Of a DNA stretch of 64,000 bases, positions 51,738-60,711 are shown piece after piece. Every line of letters starts with the position of its first letter. Position 1 is the stretch's first letter. Source of the DNA: DASTFP01 sp963816855. Its GTDB lineage: Bacteria; Verrucomicrobiota; Verrucomicrobiia; Chthoniobacterales; Terrimicrobiaceae. The position numbers were made by a program, and so were the translations under genes. The stretch spans positions 175,439 through 239,438 of the forward strand of contig CAWFMA010000038.1 of assembly GCA_963816855.1 (NCBI GenBank), given 5' to 3'. The notes under the pieces are model-generated. The model did not search any database. It was not told the origin of the DNA and worked only from the letters and a program-made list of their open reading frames with translations.

Positions 51738-52382
51738 TTGAGCGCCCCGTTGCGCAAAGCTCTTCAAAAAGATATTGGCCCTGACTACCTCGAAAAGATC
51801 ATTGTCCCGGCGAGCCAGCAGGCGATACGCCAAATCGTGGGCGATAGCTCAGCGGAAAAGATTTACACCACCAGCCCTAGTGTTCTCGAAGAGGCCTTCG
51901 ACAGAGTCATCGAGGAAATAACCGGAACATACACCGTGGTGGACGCGGTGATGGTCCGCGGAGTCGGGATCCCTGCCGCTCTCCAGCGGGCGATCGAAAC
52001 GAAGCTCTCTCAGGAACAGATAGCGCTACAATACGTTTTTGTGCTCAGCGCCGCGAAACAAGAGGCCGAGCGAAAGCGCATCGAGGCCGAAGGAATCCGC
52101 GACTTTCAGAATACCGTCACGCCTGGAATCTCGGAGAACTTCCTCCGGTGGAAGGGAATTGAGGCCACCTTGGATCTCGCTAAGTCAGCCAATGCGAAAG
52201 TAGTTGTCGTTGGGGCACAAAACGGCCTGCCTCTAATCTTGGATACGTCGTCCGCTCCTGCCTCCGCGAGGGCGCATCCAACACCCCTCCCGCCCTTCCC
52301 CTTACCGAGTCCTACCGAGCAGAGTATCGCCCCTCCGGAATCTTCACCTTCCCCCTCGCCAACCCCTCTGGGTGCTCAATAA
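51738..52382 (+). pseudogene. SPFH/prohibitin-family protein, N-terminally truncated
   Basis: Reads KALQKDIGPDYLEKIIVPAS, then QQAIRQIVGDSSAEKIYTTS, VVDAVMVRGVGIPAALQRAI, EAERKRIEAEGIRDFQNTVT and ENFLRWKGIEATLDLAKSAN with KVVVVGAQNGLPLILD, then a Pro/Ser-rich tail. This is the C-terminal two-thirds of a bacterial prohibitin homologue; the membrane anchor and first half of the SPFH domain are missing and no ATG is present (TTG at 51738). Expected length is about 320-350 residues. Confidence 0.7.
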
Positions 52383-52880
52383 CTGCACCGGAATCGCGGC
52401 TTCATCGCTCCTCGCTTTCGTGTCTGGTATGACGAGTTTTGTCAGCTCGGAAATTCGATTTCAAGAAGCGCGACAAGACGACTTGATTTTAAGAGAATCT
52501 CCCTGATGTCAAGAAGACGATCTGGCTTGTGAGGTCTTATCGCAGTGTCCCTTGTGTTGGAGCGCATTTACCCCGCGCGAACTCGTTGTGCCGGCAGGCG
52601 CCAAAAGCACAACTGACACTTAGCCACGCTATTCCTGGATTCCTGCAATCCATTGCGATCCCGTCTCGGATCGGAGACTTAGAACTGATCGCCAAGGCGA
52701 CTGATGCACCGACGAAGGATTAATGGGCGTAGAGCCGTTGCAATGTTGCAGGATCTTATTCTTGCAATTGAGAGTCCCAGCGTCTGGAGTGATCAGGACG
52801 AGAGCTTGGCAACGGGATTGGCAGAGGAGCAACCTTCATAGTCCATATCTCGCTGACGGCCATTTATTCTGAGCTCCAAA
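52383..52880. other. Intergenic, nothing recognised
   Basis: Short frames only; none with motifs. AT-rich patch at 52440-52510. Confidence 0.4.
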
Positions 52881-52904
52881 TCGAAGCAAGGCCAGAGGAG
52901 AAAC

Positions 52905-53310
52905 TATCTCCTCCAGACGTATCCCTTACGAATGTTCAGGTATTGGTAGTGGACGACGATGTCGATGCCCGTGAAGTCGTGAAAAGGATGCTGGAAATTG
53001 CTGGAGAAGGTTTCAATGGCGGGCTCCGGGTCGGAAGCCGCGGAGCGCATTCTCGCTGCGCGGCCCGACGTGCTGGTCTGCGACCTCGGGATGCCCGATG
53101 AAGATGGCTATTCGCTCATCCGGAAGCTGCGAGTTTCTCGAGAAGAGCCACGAGAGCGCCTTGCCCTCGATCGCGCTGAGCGACTATGCGCGATCCGAGG
53201 ATCGTACAAGAGCCATCCGCTCCGGTTTTCAGAATCATCTGGCGAAGCCCGTGGAACCAGCAGAGTTGTTAGCGGTGATAAGCAGCCCGGCACGCCGCAT
53301 GATCACAACC
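52905..53310 (+). pseudogene. Response-regulator receiver domain remnant (hybrid kinase tail)
   Basis: Pieces in three frames: TNVQVLVVDDDVDAREVVKR (acidic pocket), SEAAERILAARPDVLVCDLG then MPDEDGYSLIRKLR (phospho-Asp and helix 3), and PSIALSDYARSEDRTRAIRS then GFQNHLAKPVEPAELLAVIS (Lys of the KP motif). Together they are one REC domain of the type at the end of PAS hybrid histidine kinases. Two indels; upstream kinase is absent. Confidence 0.65.
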
Positions 53311-53602
53311 TCGCCAAGCAGTCGCAAGGTATCGAACACGGCGAGGGGTGGGGACGCGGCGCTTTCGCAGAAGGGACTCCCGTAACAATGGCGCAGCGCT
53401 CCGTTTTCGTTTGACGGCAATTTTAGCCCCGTGGGAAAAAGGAGGGGAGATGCCTCGAGAAGAGGTTGACGGTTAGGGAAGGGTGACTCCAGGGCGGTCG
53501 TAACTCTTTTCTCGACTGCTAACCGCTTGCGTCTCAGCCATGTTTCGCGCAAAATGCCGGCCGAATGCTGATACGGAAAGGCGGGAGCTCGGAACTGAGT
53601 TT

Positions 53603-54130
53603 ATGAAACTAGTATTGCGGCTTTTGGTCGGGGCACTAGGCGGCTTGAGTGCGACGGGCCCCATGACGATTGTAATGATCTTGCTGCACCGCATTTTGCC
53701 TGCAAGGCACAAATACTCACTGCCGCCCCGTGAGATCACCGTGCATCTGGCGGAAAAAATCGGCTTGCACAGGAAACTCGATCCTGACGCTCGGGCGGCC
53801 CTTACGCTGGTCAATCACTTCGGCTACGGAGCGATGGCAGCGACACTCTATTCGCTGATTGAAGGAGGGATTCCACTCCCCGCCGTCTTAAAAGGCCCGA
53901 TTTTTGGAGCGATGGTATGGGTTGTGAGCTACCTGGGGCTTCTTCCCGCAGTGGGTATCCTCGAACCGGCAACCGAGCATCCGCCATCCAGGAATTTCCT
54001 CATGATTGCCGTTCATCTGATATGGGGTCTCGTAGTTGGCATATTTGTCGCTACCCTCCTGGGCGAAAAGAAGAGGCCGGCCGGCGCACTGCTTGTGGGT
54101 TCGCCTCTGCCACAGATGGATCGCAAGTAG
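53603..54130 (+). CDS. Inner-membrane protein, DUF1440/YagU-like
   Basis: 175 residues, about four hydrophobic helices: LVLRLLVGALGGLSATGPMT, then IVMILLHRILPARHKYSLPP, HFGYGAMAATLYSLIEGGIP, GPIFGAMVWVVSYLGLLPAV and MIAVHLIWGLVVGIFVATLL. The phrase PPREITVHLAEKIGL followed by VNHFGYGA resembles DUF1440/YagU-like membrane proteins of unknown function. ATG 53603. An intact gene among remnants. Confidence 0.65.
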   Translation: MKLVLRLLVGALGGLSATGPMTIVMILLHRILPARHKYSLPPREITVHLAEKIGLHRKLDPDARAALTLVNHFGYGAMAATLYSLIEGGIPLPAVLKGPIFGAMVWVVSYLGLLPAVGILEPATEHPPSRNFLMIAVHLIWGLVVGIFVATLLGEKKRPAGALLVGSPLPQMDRK

Positions 54131-54473
54131 AACTCCGTCACCTATCCTCGGGTGGAGCGGAAGATCAGAGTCACTATTCGTCAGGCTTGCACGTGATGCC
54201 TGTGGACTGTGGGACTTAAGTTATCCCGCCACGAGGTTTAAGGGTAGGCATTTGCGGCCCTTTCGGCGACCCTCCTCGCTGTCGGTTGACGCAACGCATT
54301 GCCCCTGGAACTATCGACGTCCACGTAAGAAACGACTTATCTTATCCACCCACCCTGCAGACGCTGCAGCGATTTTTAGCCCCTCATCCCTCGCCGGCTT
54401 TTCGCATGGGCTCGATGACGAGTTTGCAGGTCGCTCCGCCCGTGGATGTGGCGAGGTGCGATCCAATTACTGA
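54131..54473. other. Intergenic, nothing recognised
   Basis: Open frames without family features; no terminator hairpin obvious after the YagU-like gene. Confidence 0.4.
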
Positions 54474-54623
54474 ATGAAACGCAAAAGTTCCGAGATCCCA
54501 ATTTCTCCTCGTTCCAAACTCGGCCCGGCGGGCAAGCAACGGCCGCCCAAGATCGAGAAACTCAAAGGCGACGAATTGCCGCCGCCGGAGCAAGCACTTG
54601 AGCGCAAGGCAGCGCGACGGTGA
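54474..54623 (+). CDS. Possible 49-residue basic peptide
   Basis: ATG 54474: MKRKSSEIPISPRSKLGPAG, then KQRPPKIEKLKGDELPPPEQ, ending ALERKAARR. Lysine/arginine/proline rich, probably disordered. No family and no clear ribosome-binding site. Confidence 0.3.
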   Translation: MKRKSSEIPISPRSKLGPAGKQRPPKIEKLKGDELPPPEQALERKAARR

Positions 54624-54758
54624 TGGAATCCGCAGTGACCTTAGCTCCTACAGAAATTTTGGACTGAACCCTCAACCTTAGCCCGGCCGAGTGAAGACAC
54701 GCTTTGGGTAAAAGAAATAATGGCCGTAACGCCGTAAATTAAACGTCGCCAGTTTGGG

Positions 54759-54895
54759 CTACTTGCTCCTTTTCGCCTCGGCGGTGCTGGCGATATTCAC
54801 CTCGACCTTCGCCCTTTGCAGCTCGTCGAAGATGTACTGCGCAGCCTCTGGTTGCCCGAAATCTTTGGCAATCACGCGCGGGGGGATATTGTAGT
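54759..54895 (-). pseudogene. Short-chain dehydrogenase internal fragment
   Basis: IPPRVIAKDFGQPEAAQYIF then DELQRAKVEVNI resembles the SDR stretch ahead of the LVNNAG motif (AKDLGxPxAAxxIFxELxxxxIxVDILVNNAG). It lies directly downstream of the alcohol dehydrogenase remnant and ends in a basic tail. A scar about 35 codons long. Confidence 0.4.
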
Positions 54896-54899
54896 CACT

Positions 54900-56167
54900 T
54901 CTGCGCAGGCGCCTGGCCAAAACGCAATGTAATCCCTTTGTCGAAAATCTGCCGAAGCGGAAAGTTATCATAAGGCGTTCATACACCCCGATCACGGTGA
55001 CGACCCCACGCCGCACTGCGCTAAGAACCTGTGAAAAAATTACAAAGTGCCGCGTTGCTGCGGGATTTTTGGCTTCGCCAAGGCGTGAGGGCGGCGGCAA
55101 TACCCGCAGCGGTCTTGTCCCGCCCGAGTAACGCAGGTCAAGCCAAAAAGACACGGAACCCTATGGTCGAGGGCAAGAAAGGCCGTCTGGCCGCGTCGCC
55201 CGCTCGGTTACAGCCCGCTGCGGGGATGTGCCCTCGCGGGCGCCTTGCCATACGGCCTTTCTTGCTCCCGCGCGGCACTTTCTAATTTTTTTCACAGGTT
55301 CTAAGGGCCGTTTGCAACGCTTTGATGCTGCCTGCCTGCGCATGCACGATATTGCTTAGCTTGTCCAATAGACTGCGGTTGGCTTCAATGCCGACGGCAT
55401 CAACGCACACGTCCGCTCCGCGTCGGTCAGATCGCGAATCACCTGCACCGGATCGGCTTTAGCTGCGTTCAGGATCTCAGCGTTTGCAGTGCGGGTCGCC
55501 GTAGCGAGCCGGTAGGGCCCGATCTCGATGCCTATGACCCGCTTCGCGCCTCGCAGCCAAGCGCACTTCATTGTCATGAGTCCCACCGGCCCGCAGCCAA
55601 AGACCGCGACCGTCTCCCCGCCTTGCAACTCCGCCCAATCGATTGCCGTGTATCCGGTAGGCAAAATGTCGTAAGGAAGAGCACTTCTTCGTAGCTGAAG
55701 TCGCTCGTTACCTTGCGAGGTCCGAAGTTTGCGTAGGGCACGCGGACATATTCTGCCTGGCCGCCGTTGCAGCCGCCGGTGTCCGTGTAGCCAAAGAAGC
55801 CGCCGCCTTTCTGATCGAGAAGGCCACCTTCCGGACCGTATTTTTCGGGATTCGAATCTCGCAATGTCCCGGCAGCCCATGCTGGCAGCAGAAACACGAA
55901 TGCACGCTACGCGAAAGGGCACGACCACCCGATCACCGACTTGGAGCGCGTTCACGTTGCTGCCTGCTTCCTCGACGATTCCCATAAACTCATGCCCAAG
56001 AACCATGTCCTTTTTCTGCGGGAAAAGTCGTTGCAAACATGCAGATCTGAGCCGCAGATACCGGTTGCTGTGACTCGTAGGATGACATCATCCGCATGTT
56101 CGATCTTTGGATCGAGCAAGTTATCAACTGAGACCCTGCCAGGATGGTCGAAGACGAGGGCTCTCAC
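54900..56167 (-). pseudogene. Zinc-dependent alcohol/formaldehyde dehydrogenase, MITE-interrupted and frameshifted
   Basis: ATG 56167: RALVFDHPGRVSVDNLLDPK, then VTATGICGSDLHVCND (catalytic Cys), DMVLGHEFMGIVEEAGSNVN (His-Glu), GVQVGDRVVVPF-type text read as NALQVGDRVVVPFRVACIRV, GCNGGQAEYVRVPYANFGPR, GGETVAVFGCGPVGLMTMKC (Rossmann) and KRVIGIEIGPYRLATA. A 277-bp element interrupts ALQTAL/SAVRRGVVTVIGVYERLMI. The end is QIFDKGITLRFGQAPAQK. Several indels accumulate besides the insertion. Family (glutathione-independent formaldehyde dehydrogenase-like) normally about 380-400 residues. Confidence 0.78.
55025..55301. mobile_element. 277-bp MITE with about 30-bp inverted ends and TAA duplication
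   Basis: Left end GAACCTGTGAAAAAATTACA, right end read inward GAACCTGTGAAAAAAATTAG; similarity continues through AAAGTGCCGCG. TAA flanks both sides (55022-55024, 55302-55304). Inside, GGGCAAGAAAGGCCGT is mirrored by ACGGCCTTTCTTGCTCC, so the whole element can fold into one long hairpin. No open frame. Removing it with one TAA restores the dehydrogenase frame exactly. Confidence 0.85.
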
Positions 56168-56199
56168 AATTTAAGGATCGTTCGAAATTGGCAAGGAGA

Positions 56200-56690
56200 C
56201 GGGAGAGATTCCTGCGATCGTCGAAACGCCAAAAGGTAGTCGAAACAAATTCGGTTCCGATCCTGAAACCGGATGCTTTGAACTTGGTTCGGCTATGCCC
56301 GGCGGGGGTTGAGTTTTCCGTTCGAGTTCAAATTTATCCTTGGAACCCTTGGCGAGGACGGGGATCCTCGGGATTTACTGATTCTGGTGGAGGCACCGAC
56401 TTTTGAGGGATGCGTCGTGAAAGCTTGTTTGGTCGGGGGTAATCGAGGCAAAGCAAAAGGATAAGGATGGCGAGGAGGAGCGCAATGATCGCCTCATCGC
56501 TGGTGCACTCTCGCCGCCATCAAAAAGTTCGATCTGTCGTCCGAAGAGTTGCTTGTTGAAATAGAGCACTTTTTCATACCGTACAACCAACTTAAAGAGA
56601 AAGAATTCGTTCCACTGGGACGTTTTGGACCCAAGCGAGCACTAAAGCTCGTGAAAAGGGCATTCTCAGTGAGAAAAAGGCGAAGTACTA
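56200..56690 (+). pseudogene. Inorganic pyrophosphatase, frameshifted
   Basis: Starts EIPAIVETPKGSRNKFGSDP then ETGCFEL, the beginning of soluble family I pyrophosphatases. It shifts through CPAGVEFSVRV and EDGDP-type and LILVEAPTFEGCVV text, and ends in another frame with AAIKKFDLSSEELLVEIEHF, then FIPYNQLKEKEFVPLGRFGP and KRALKLVKRA. At least three indels and no ATG. About 160 codons span, close to the expected 170-180. Confidence 0.7.
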
Positions 56691-56793
56691 ACGGCTAAAC
56701 GCCGCTGCCAAGGAGAAACTTCTGAAGAAAGGCCGTTTCAATATACTTAGATTGCTGGGGCCGGGACTAATCACTGAAGCCTCTGATGACGAT

Positions 56794-57235
56794 CCTAGTG
56801 CAACGTATCAGATGAAACAGCTACGCTGCGATTCGATTGGTTGGGTTCGAGTAAGTCCATTGAAGGGGAGTGGCAGTCTTATTGTAGGCTTTGATATAGC
56901 GCATGAGCTTGCGGCGCAGGTCGGCAACGGATTCGAAGACTCCGCGGGCAATCACGTGGCGCTGGACCTTGGAGAACCAGTTTTCGACCTGCGTCGACGT
57001 ACACCAGCCGGACAGCGTGAAACGGCGAATGACGCTGCGCGTGTGCGAGCACGCGCCGCAAGCCTCGCACCTGTTCGTGGCGGACGCGCTCGCGGCTCCA
57101 AGAGAGCCGCGCAACGGCTTCGGGCGTGAAGGCGCGCACGGAATGGATGTGCCTTGCGCGAAGCGTCGGAAAGTTATCCACGGCGCCATTCAATCGCCTC
57201 CCCTCGGCGGTGTCATCTCGAATTGCGGTCGGTTT
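56794..57235 (-). mobile_element. IS630-family transposase remnant with one end
   Basis: Minus strand: AVDNFPTLRARHIHSVRAFT (DDE Asp region, frameshifted), then STQVENWFSKVQRHVIARGV and FESVADLRRKLMRYIKAYNK with TATPLQWTY, the conserved C-terminus holding the catalytic Glu. The end CCTAGTGCAACGTATCAGAT at 56794 matches the tips of the MITE at 10600. The N-terminal half and other end were not found. Confidence 0.75.
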
Positions 57236-57482
57236 TCTAAGATGCCGGATCCCGCCTTTCTCGACGCGTTTGTTGTGCCGCCGCGGGCAATGGTCGGTGC
57301 GGCTCCTGCCTTCTCGCCCTCGTTTGCCATACCGCTGCCCGGCTTGCTCCAAACCTTTTCCGACTTTTCGCGCTCATTCTTAGGGACACTCACCATGGTG
57401 TCCTTTTCGCTGAGGCAACGTATCTTTTTACCTCCTCCTACAGGAGCGCTCCGGTGTCCTTTCATTTGAGTCAATTCGGGAA

Positions 57483-57740
57483 CTATCCCCCGAACGCATC
57501 GTGCTGGCCAATTCTTTTCAAGACGCGCATCATTGCTGAGGCGCTAGTCAGACCGACAAGACGCGCGGATTCTGGCCCGCGTTCAATGCCATTATCCGAG
57601 CGGACTCTTCTTTGTTGAGAGGATACTCGTTTCGGAGCCAATCGGGGGCGAACCCGATGTTGGAAAAAGTAGTACAAAAGGAGTCCCATTCCTGCGCCAA
57701 GGCCAAGCACAACCAACAAAATGATGCCTCCACGTTTCAT
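57483..57740 (-). pseudogene. CnrX/heavy-metal-resistance periplasmic sensor remnant
   Basis: ATG 57740: MKRGGIILLVVLGLGAGMGL then LLYYFF (membrane anchor), a shift into NIGFAPDWLRNEYPLNKEES then ARIMALNAG, and another into RLSNDARLEKN. These correspond to the anchor, the WLxxEFxLxxxQxARIxALH helix and the RIxxSNARLE helix of CnrX/CzcE-type metal sensors. Two indels in 85 codons. Lies directly downstream of an anti-sigma-like remnant, as in cnrYX operons. Confidence 0.5.
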
Positions 57741-58046
57741 CGGACGCCGGATAGCTGCGCGTAAGGATTCACAGAACGGAGCTAAGCCGTCGCGTTATCT
57801 GAATATATCTGAATGCGCGGCGCTACTTCCAACAGCAATGCCGGCGAATACCGCCAAAATCGCCATCGCAACTGCTATTCAGGCATTGTTGAGCAGGATA
57901 AGCACCCTTTCATAACATGATCGAAATAATGAACGGCGAGAGGGTTCCGCTACTTCGATTCGGCGCCAGACGTTCTCACGAAAATCAGCGGGTTCGGGAA
58001 TCGATGGCTCCCAGTTCCCGAGCAATTTCGACAAAGCGTCTTTCAT
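57741..58046 (-). pseudogene. CnrY-like anti-sigma membrane protein remnant
   Basis: ATG 58046: MKDALSKLLGNWEPSIPEPA then DFRENVWRRIEVAEPS, a short cytoplasmic N-terminus typical of small anti-sigma factors. An in-frame stop at 57879 follows LLNNA, after which the same frame would give IAVAMAILAVFAGIAVGSSA (membrane helix) before the next ATG. The matching ECF sigma gene is not recognisable upstream. Confidence 0.45.
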
Positions 58047-58303
58047 GTTTTCTCGTTGTTCGATTCTTCGAGCATGCACCAAACTTACTCGCACGGACAA
58101 CCCGCCCCTAAAATCTGCTGAGTTAAATTCCGCCAAAACAAAAACCCTTCGTAATTTTTTCGCCCAGCCTTTTTCGAGGGGCTCTTCTGATCACTGGGCT
58201 GCTCTCGTGCCGCGGTCTTCCCGGACCCCTGTCCGGAACGCCAGCGGCCTCAATGCATGGGCGGGAATGGATTTGTCGAGACGGCGAGCAGCGTATTCAC
58301 AGT
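58047..58303. other. No gene recognised
   Basis: Separates the convergent ends of metal-related remnants and the DMT transporter. Both strands have open frames without motifs. Confidence 0.35.
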
Positions 58304-59360
58304 TTAGTGTTTGTGTTGATGATCGATGTCGGGGTAGTGCGGATGGGAGTGGATCAGTTGCTCGTGCTTGTGGCGATGAGCATGCGGTTCGCCGTGCGGG
58401 TCCTCAGGCGAATGTTCATGCTCGTGATGGTTGTCATGAACGTGAAGGTGGTTGTGTTCCACCGCCTCGTGAACATGAGGGTGTTCATGCCGTTCGGTAG
58501 CGTGGAGCCAGACACCCACTAGCATGAGGACGCCCGCGACGCAGAATGCCCAATCCAGGCGCCCTTGGCCGAGAGCGAAGGAGAGCGCAGCGCCTGCGAA
58601 GGGCGCGGTGGAGAAGTAAGCGCCCGTGCGAGCGGTACCGAGATGCCGGAGGGCACGAACGAAGAGAACGAGACTCAAGCCATAGCCAAAAAAACCGATG
58701 GTCGCTGCGCCGAGTGCGACGCCTGCCGCCGGGAACTTCGCGCCGAAGCCGAGCGCAAGAACAGTGTTCACGATGCCTGCGAAGAGTCCTTTCCACATTG
58801 CAATTTGCGATGGATCACTACCGGAAATCTTTCGGGTGAGATTATTGTCGATGCCCCAGCAGATACAGGCAGCGCCGATCAGCATTGATCCGCTTGAGAC
58901 GGAGAATCCTTCGTGGGGAAGCGAAAGCAGGATCCCTCCCAAGACTATAAACGTGAATCCCGCGCCAACGCGTTTGTCCACGTTTTCCCTGAAGATGACC
59001 CATGCAATAGCTCCAGTCGCGACAGCTTCGAGATTGAGCAGGAGGGACGCAGCGCTAGCTGGGGTTTTTAATAAGCCTAGCAGAAAAAGTAACGGGTCCG
59101 GCCACGCCGCCCGCAAGGATGGCCCCCGCCAGCCACGGCAGGCCTTTTCCCACAAGAGGGGTCTCTGTCTGCCGAACGCCGGCGACAGAACGGATCATGC
59201 CCAGGACAGCAAGTCCAACGCCCGAACCCAGATAGAGCAGACCTGCAATCATTACTGCACTCGCCGACGACACCGCAAGCTTGGCCAGCGGCGTACTGGC
59301 TCCGAAAAGCAACGCCGCTCCGAGCGCGCTAGCGATGCCGTTATGCCGACTTGATTTCAT
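58304..59360 (-). pseudogene. EamA/DMT-family transporter with histidine-rich C-terminus, one frameshift
   Basis: ATG 59360: ASALGAALLFGASTPLAKLA, then MIAGLLYLGSGVGLAVLGMI, and at about 59075 a one-base shift within a T run (VTFSARL versus VTFLLGLLKTPASAASLLLN). The second part has LEAVATGAIAWVIFRENVDK, GCACICWGIDNNLTRKI-like text read as AACICWGIDNNLTRKISGSD, and IGFFGYGLSLVLFVRALRHL, ten helices in all. The tail (about 60 residues) is nearly half His plus acidic residues: HEHPHVHEAVEHNHLHVHDN, then HRHKHEQLIHSHPHYPDIDH. About 352 residues if the indel is ignored. Likely a metal (Ni/Co/Zn) related exporter, inferred from tail and context. May be intact in reality if the T-run count is a sequencing error. 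Confidence 0.7.
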
Positions 59361-59454
59361 GGGACAATTCCTCCCCTCGGTCCGAAAGAGATCATGGCTG
59401 ACCCGCCAGCCAGACGAATGCGCAGATAATGTCCCGTCGGTCCGGCGGTGCTTT

Positions 59455-59798
59455 TCAATCAGCCAAAACAGGCGATGCGCTCATAAACCAGATCAAACGC
59501 CCCATTTGGATTCTCAGCGAAGAAATCCGCCTGCCGCACGAAACGCGCAATCTTCACCGAGAAACTTTTGGGCAGGGCGGATTGCTTCCGGTGAGAAGTC
59601 TAGCGCATCAACGTGCCAGCCAGCGCGGGCGAGGGTGCGCACCTCGTATCCGGTGCCGCAACTAGGAATGAGAACGCTGCGGAGCTTTTCCCGAGAAAGA
59701 AACGCCCGTAGCGCCATGGGAACCCCGCCAAAATCCCAGGGTATACGCTCTTGCGCGCGGCGTTCGTTCCAGAATTCCGGTTTAGCGCTGTCAGCCAT
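59455..59798 (-). pseudogene. Thiopurine-S-methyltransferase-like SAM methyltransferase fragment
   Basis: ATG 59798: PEFWNERRAQERIPWDFGGV, then RSVLIPSCGTGYEVRTLARA and GWHVDALDFSPEAIRPAQKF (SAM motifs I and II), then a shift to ADFFAENPNGAFDLVYERIA and a stop. TPMT-like proteins (tellurite/selenium methylation relatives) have about 200 residues; the C-terminal half is missing. Confidence 0.6.
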
Positions 59799-59869
59799 TA
59801 TTCGTATTTGGGCAGTGTGTTCGACCCGATCTGTTGATTTCTCGCGGAGGCTGAGATGCTGTTATGGAA

Positions 59870-60166
59870 TCAGAGAGCGCGAAGCATCTCGCGGGTGACC
59901 GAGGGACCCGTGACATCAAAGGTAATCGGCCCATTGCCTGCCTCGACCGCGATGTGGAATTGAAGAAAGCCGCAACAGGTCTGCTCCTGCTCGATGATGC
60001 AGGCCAACTCCGCGAGTAAGCCGGGCTTAGCGGCGAAGCGGAGGCGGAGGCCGTTGGGCATGTCGGACACATCATCAGCGCGCCTGAAGAGGCCGGGCAA
60101 AAGCTCCTGACGACGCTCGCGGAGTTGGTCGGACGAGAGGCTACAAGCGGGACCGGTGGAGTTCAT
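59870..60166 (-). CDS. Small Cys-containing protein common beside MerR-type regulators
   Basis: 98 residues: MNSTGPACSLSSDQLRERRQ, then ELLPGLFRRADDVSDMPNGL, RLRFAAKPGLLAELACIIEQ and EQTCCGFLQFHIAVEAGNGP with TFDVTGPSVTREMLRAL. I recall homologous small proteins encoded next to mercury/lead resistance genes; function unknown. The CC pair in EQTCCGFL could bind metal. Starts ATG 60166, 53 bases after the regulator stop, same strand. Confidence 0.65.
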   Translation of the reverse strand: MNSTGPACSLSSDQLRERRQELLPGLFRRADDVSDMPNGLRLRFAAKPGLLAELACIIEQEQTCCGFLQFHIAVEAGNGPITFDVTGPSVTREMLRAL

Positions 60167-60219
60167 GGGTTGTGATGGTGCAAGCCGTGAACGACGTGAA
60201 CGCCCTCATACGGGATTCA

Positions 60220-60642
60220 TTAAAGATGCGTCCGCGATTTATTTGTGGCACGCATCGTCGAGAGTCCTTCCAGGATGCGACAATCACGCACTTTACTTTG
60301 GCTTTGGCATTTTCGTCTCAGAGAGGTGAGTTGGTCCTTTAAGCGCCGCAATTCCCCAATTCGCAGGTCCACGTGGGAGATATGTTCATCCAGTAGCGCA
60401 TTGACCGAACTGCAATCGCGGTCGGACTTATCCATAAGGCCAAGCAAGGTATGAACCTCCTCTTGAGACATATCGAGCGCACGACAATTACGTACGAAGA
60501 GGAGTCGTCGCAGGTGTTCCGACCCGTAGTAACGGTAGTTATTCACGCCACGCGCTGCTTTGGGTAAAAGGCCCTCCTTTTCGTAATAGCGGATCGTTTC
60601 AACCGAGCATTGTGCGGTCAAGGCGAGTTCTCCAATCCTCAT
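60220..60642 (-). CDS. MerR-family metal regulator, PbrR/CadR-like
   Basis: 140 residues from ATG 60642: MRIGELALTAQCSVETIRYY, then EKEGLLPKAARGVNNYRYYG (winged helix), RNCRALDMSQEEVHTLLGLM and SDRDCSSVNALLDEHISHVD. Cysteines in AQCSVE, DRDC, RRKCQ and VRDCRIL correspond to the positions used by PbrR/CadR for Pb(II)/Cd(II). Divergent from the P-type ATPase with the regulatory site between them, the standard layout of cadR-cadA and pbrR-pbrA pairs. A longer frame to 60780 would overlap the ATPase start. Confidence 0.9.
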   Translation of the reverse strand: MRIGELALTAQCSVETIRYYEKEGLLPKAARGVNNYRYYGSEHLRRLLFVRNCRALDMSQEEVHTLLGLMDKSDRDCSSVNALLDEHISHVDLRIGELRRLKDQLTSLRRKCQSQSKVRDCRILEGLSTMRATNKSRTHL

Positions 60643-60668
60643 AACTTCCGTTTTTCTGTTTTCAACTG

Positions 60669-60700
60669 TTGACCCTGTAGCTGCTTCAGGGTGTTGCCTA
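60669..60700 (+). promoter_or_regulatory. MerR-type operator/promoter for the P-type ATPase
   Basis: TTGACC (-35, 60669-60674) followed by the palindrome ACCCTGTAGCTGCTTCAGGG inside a spacer of about 19 bases, then a weak -10. Overlong spacer plus dyad centred between the hexamers is the signature of promoters that MerR-family proteins untwist upon metal binding. Confidence 0.8.
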
Positions 60701-60711
60701 GAAATTACATC

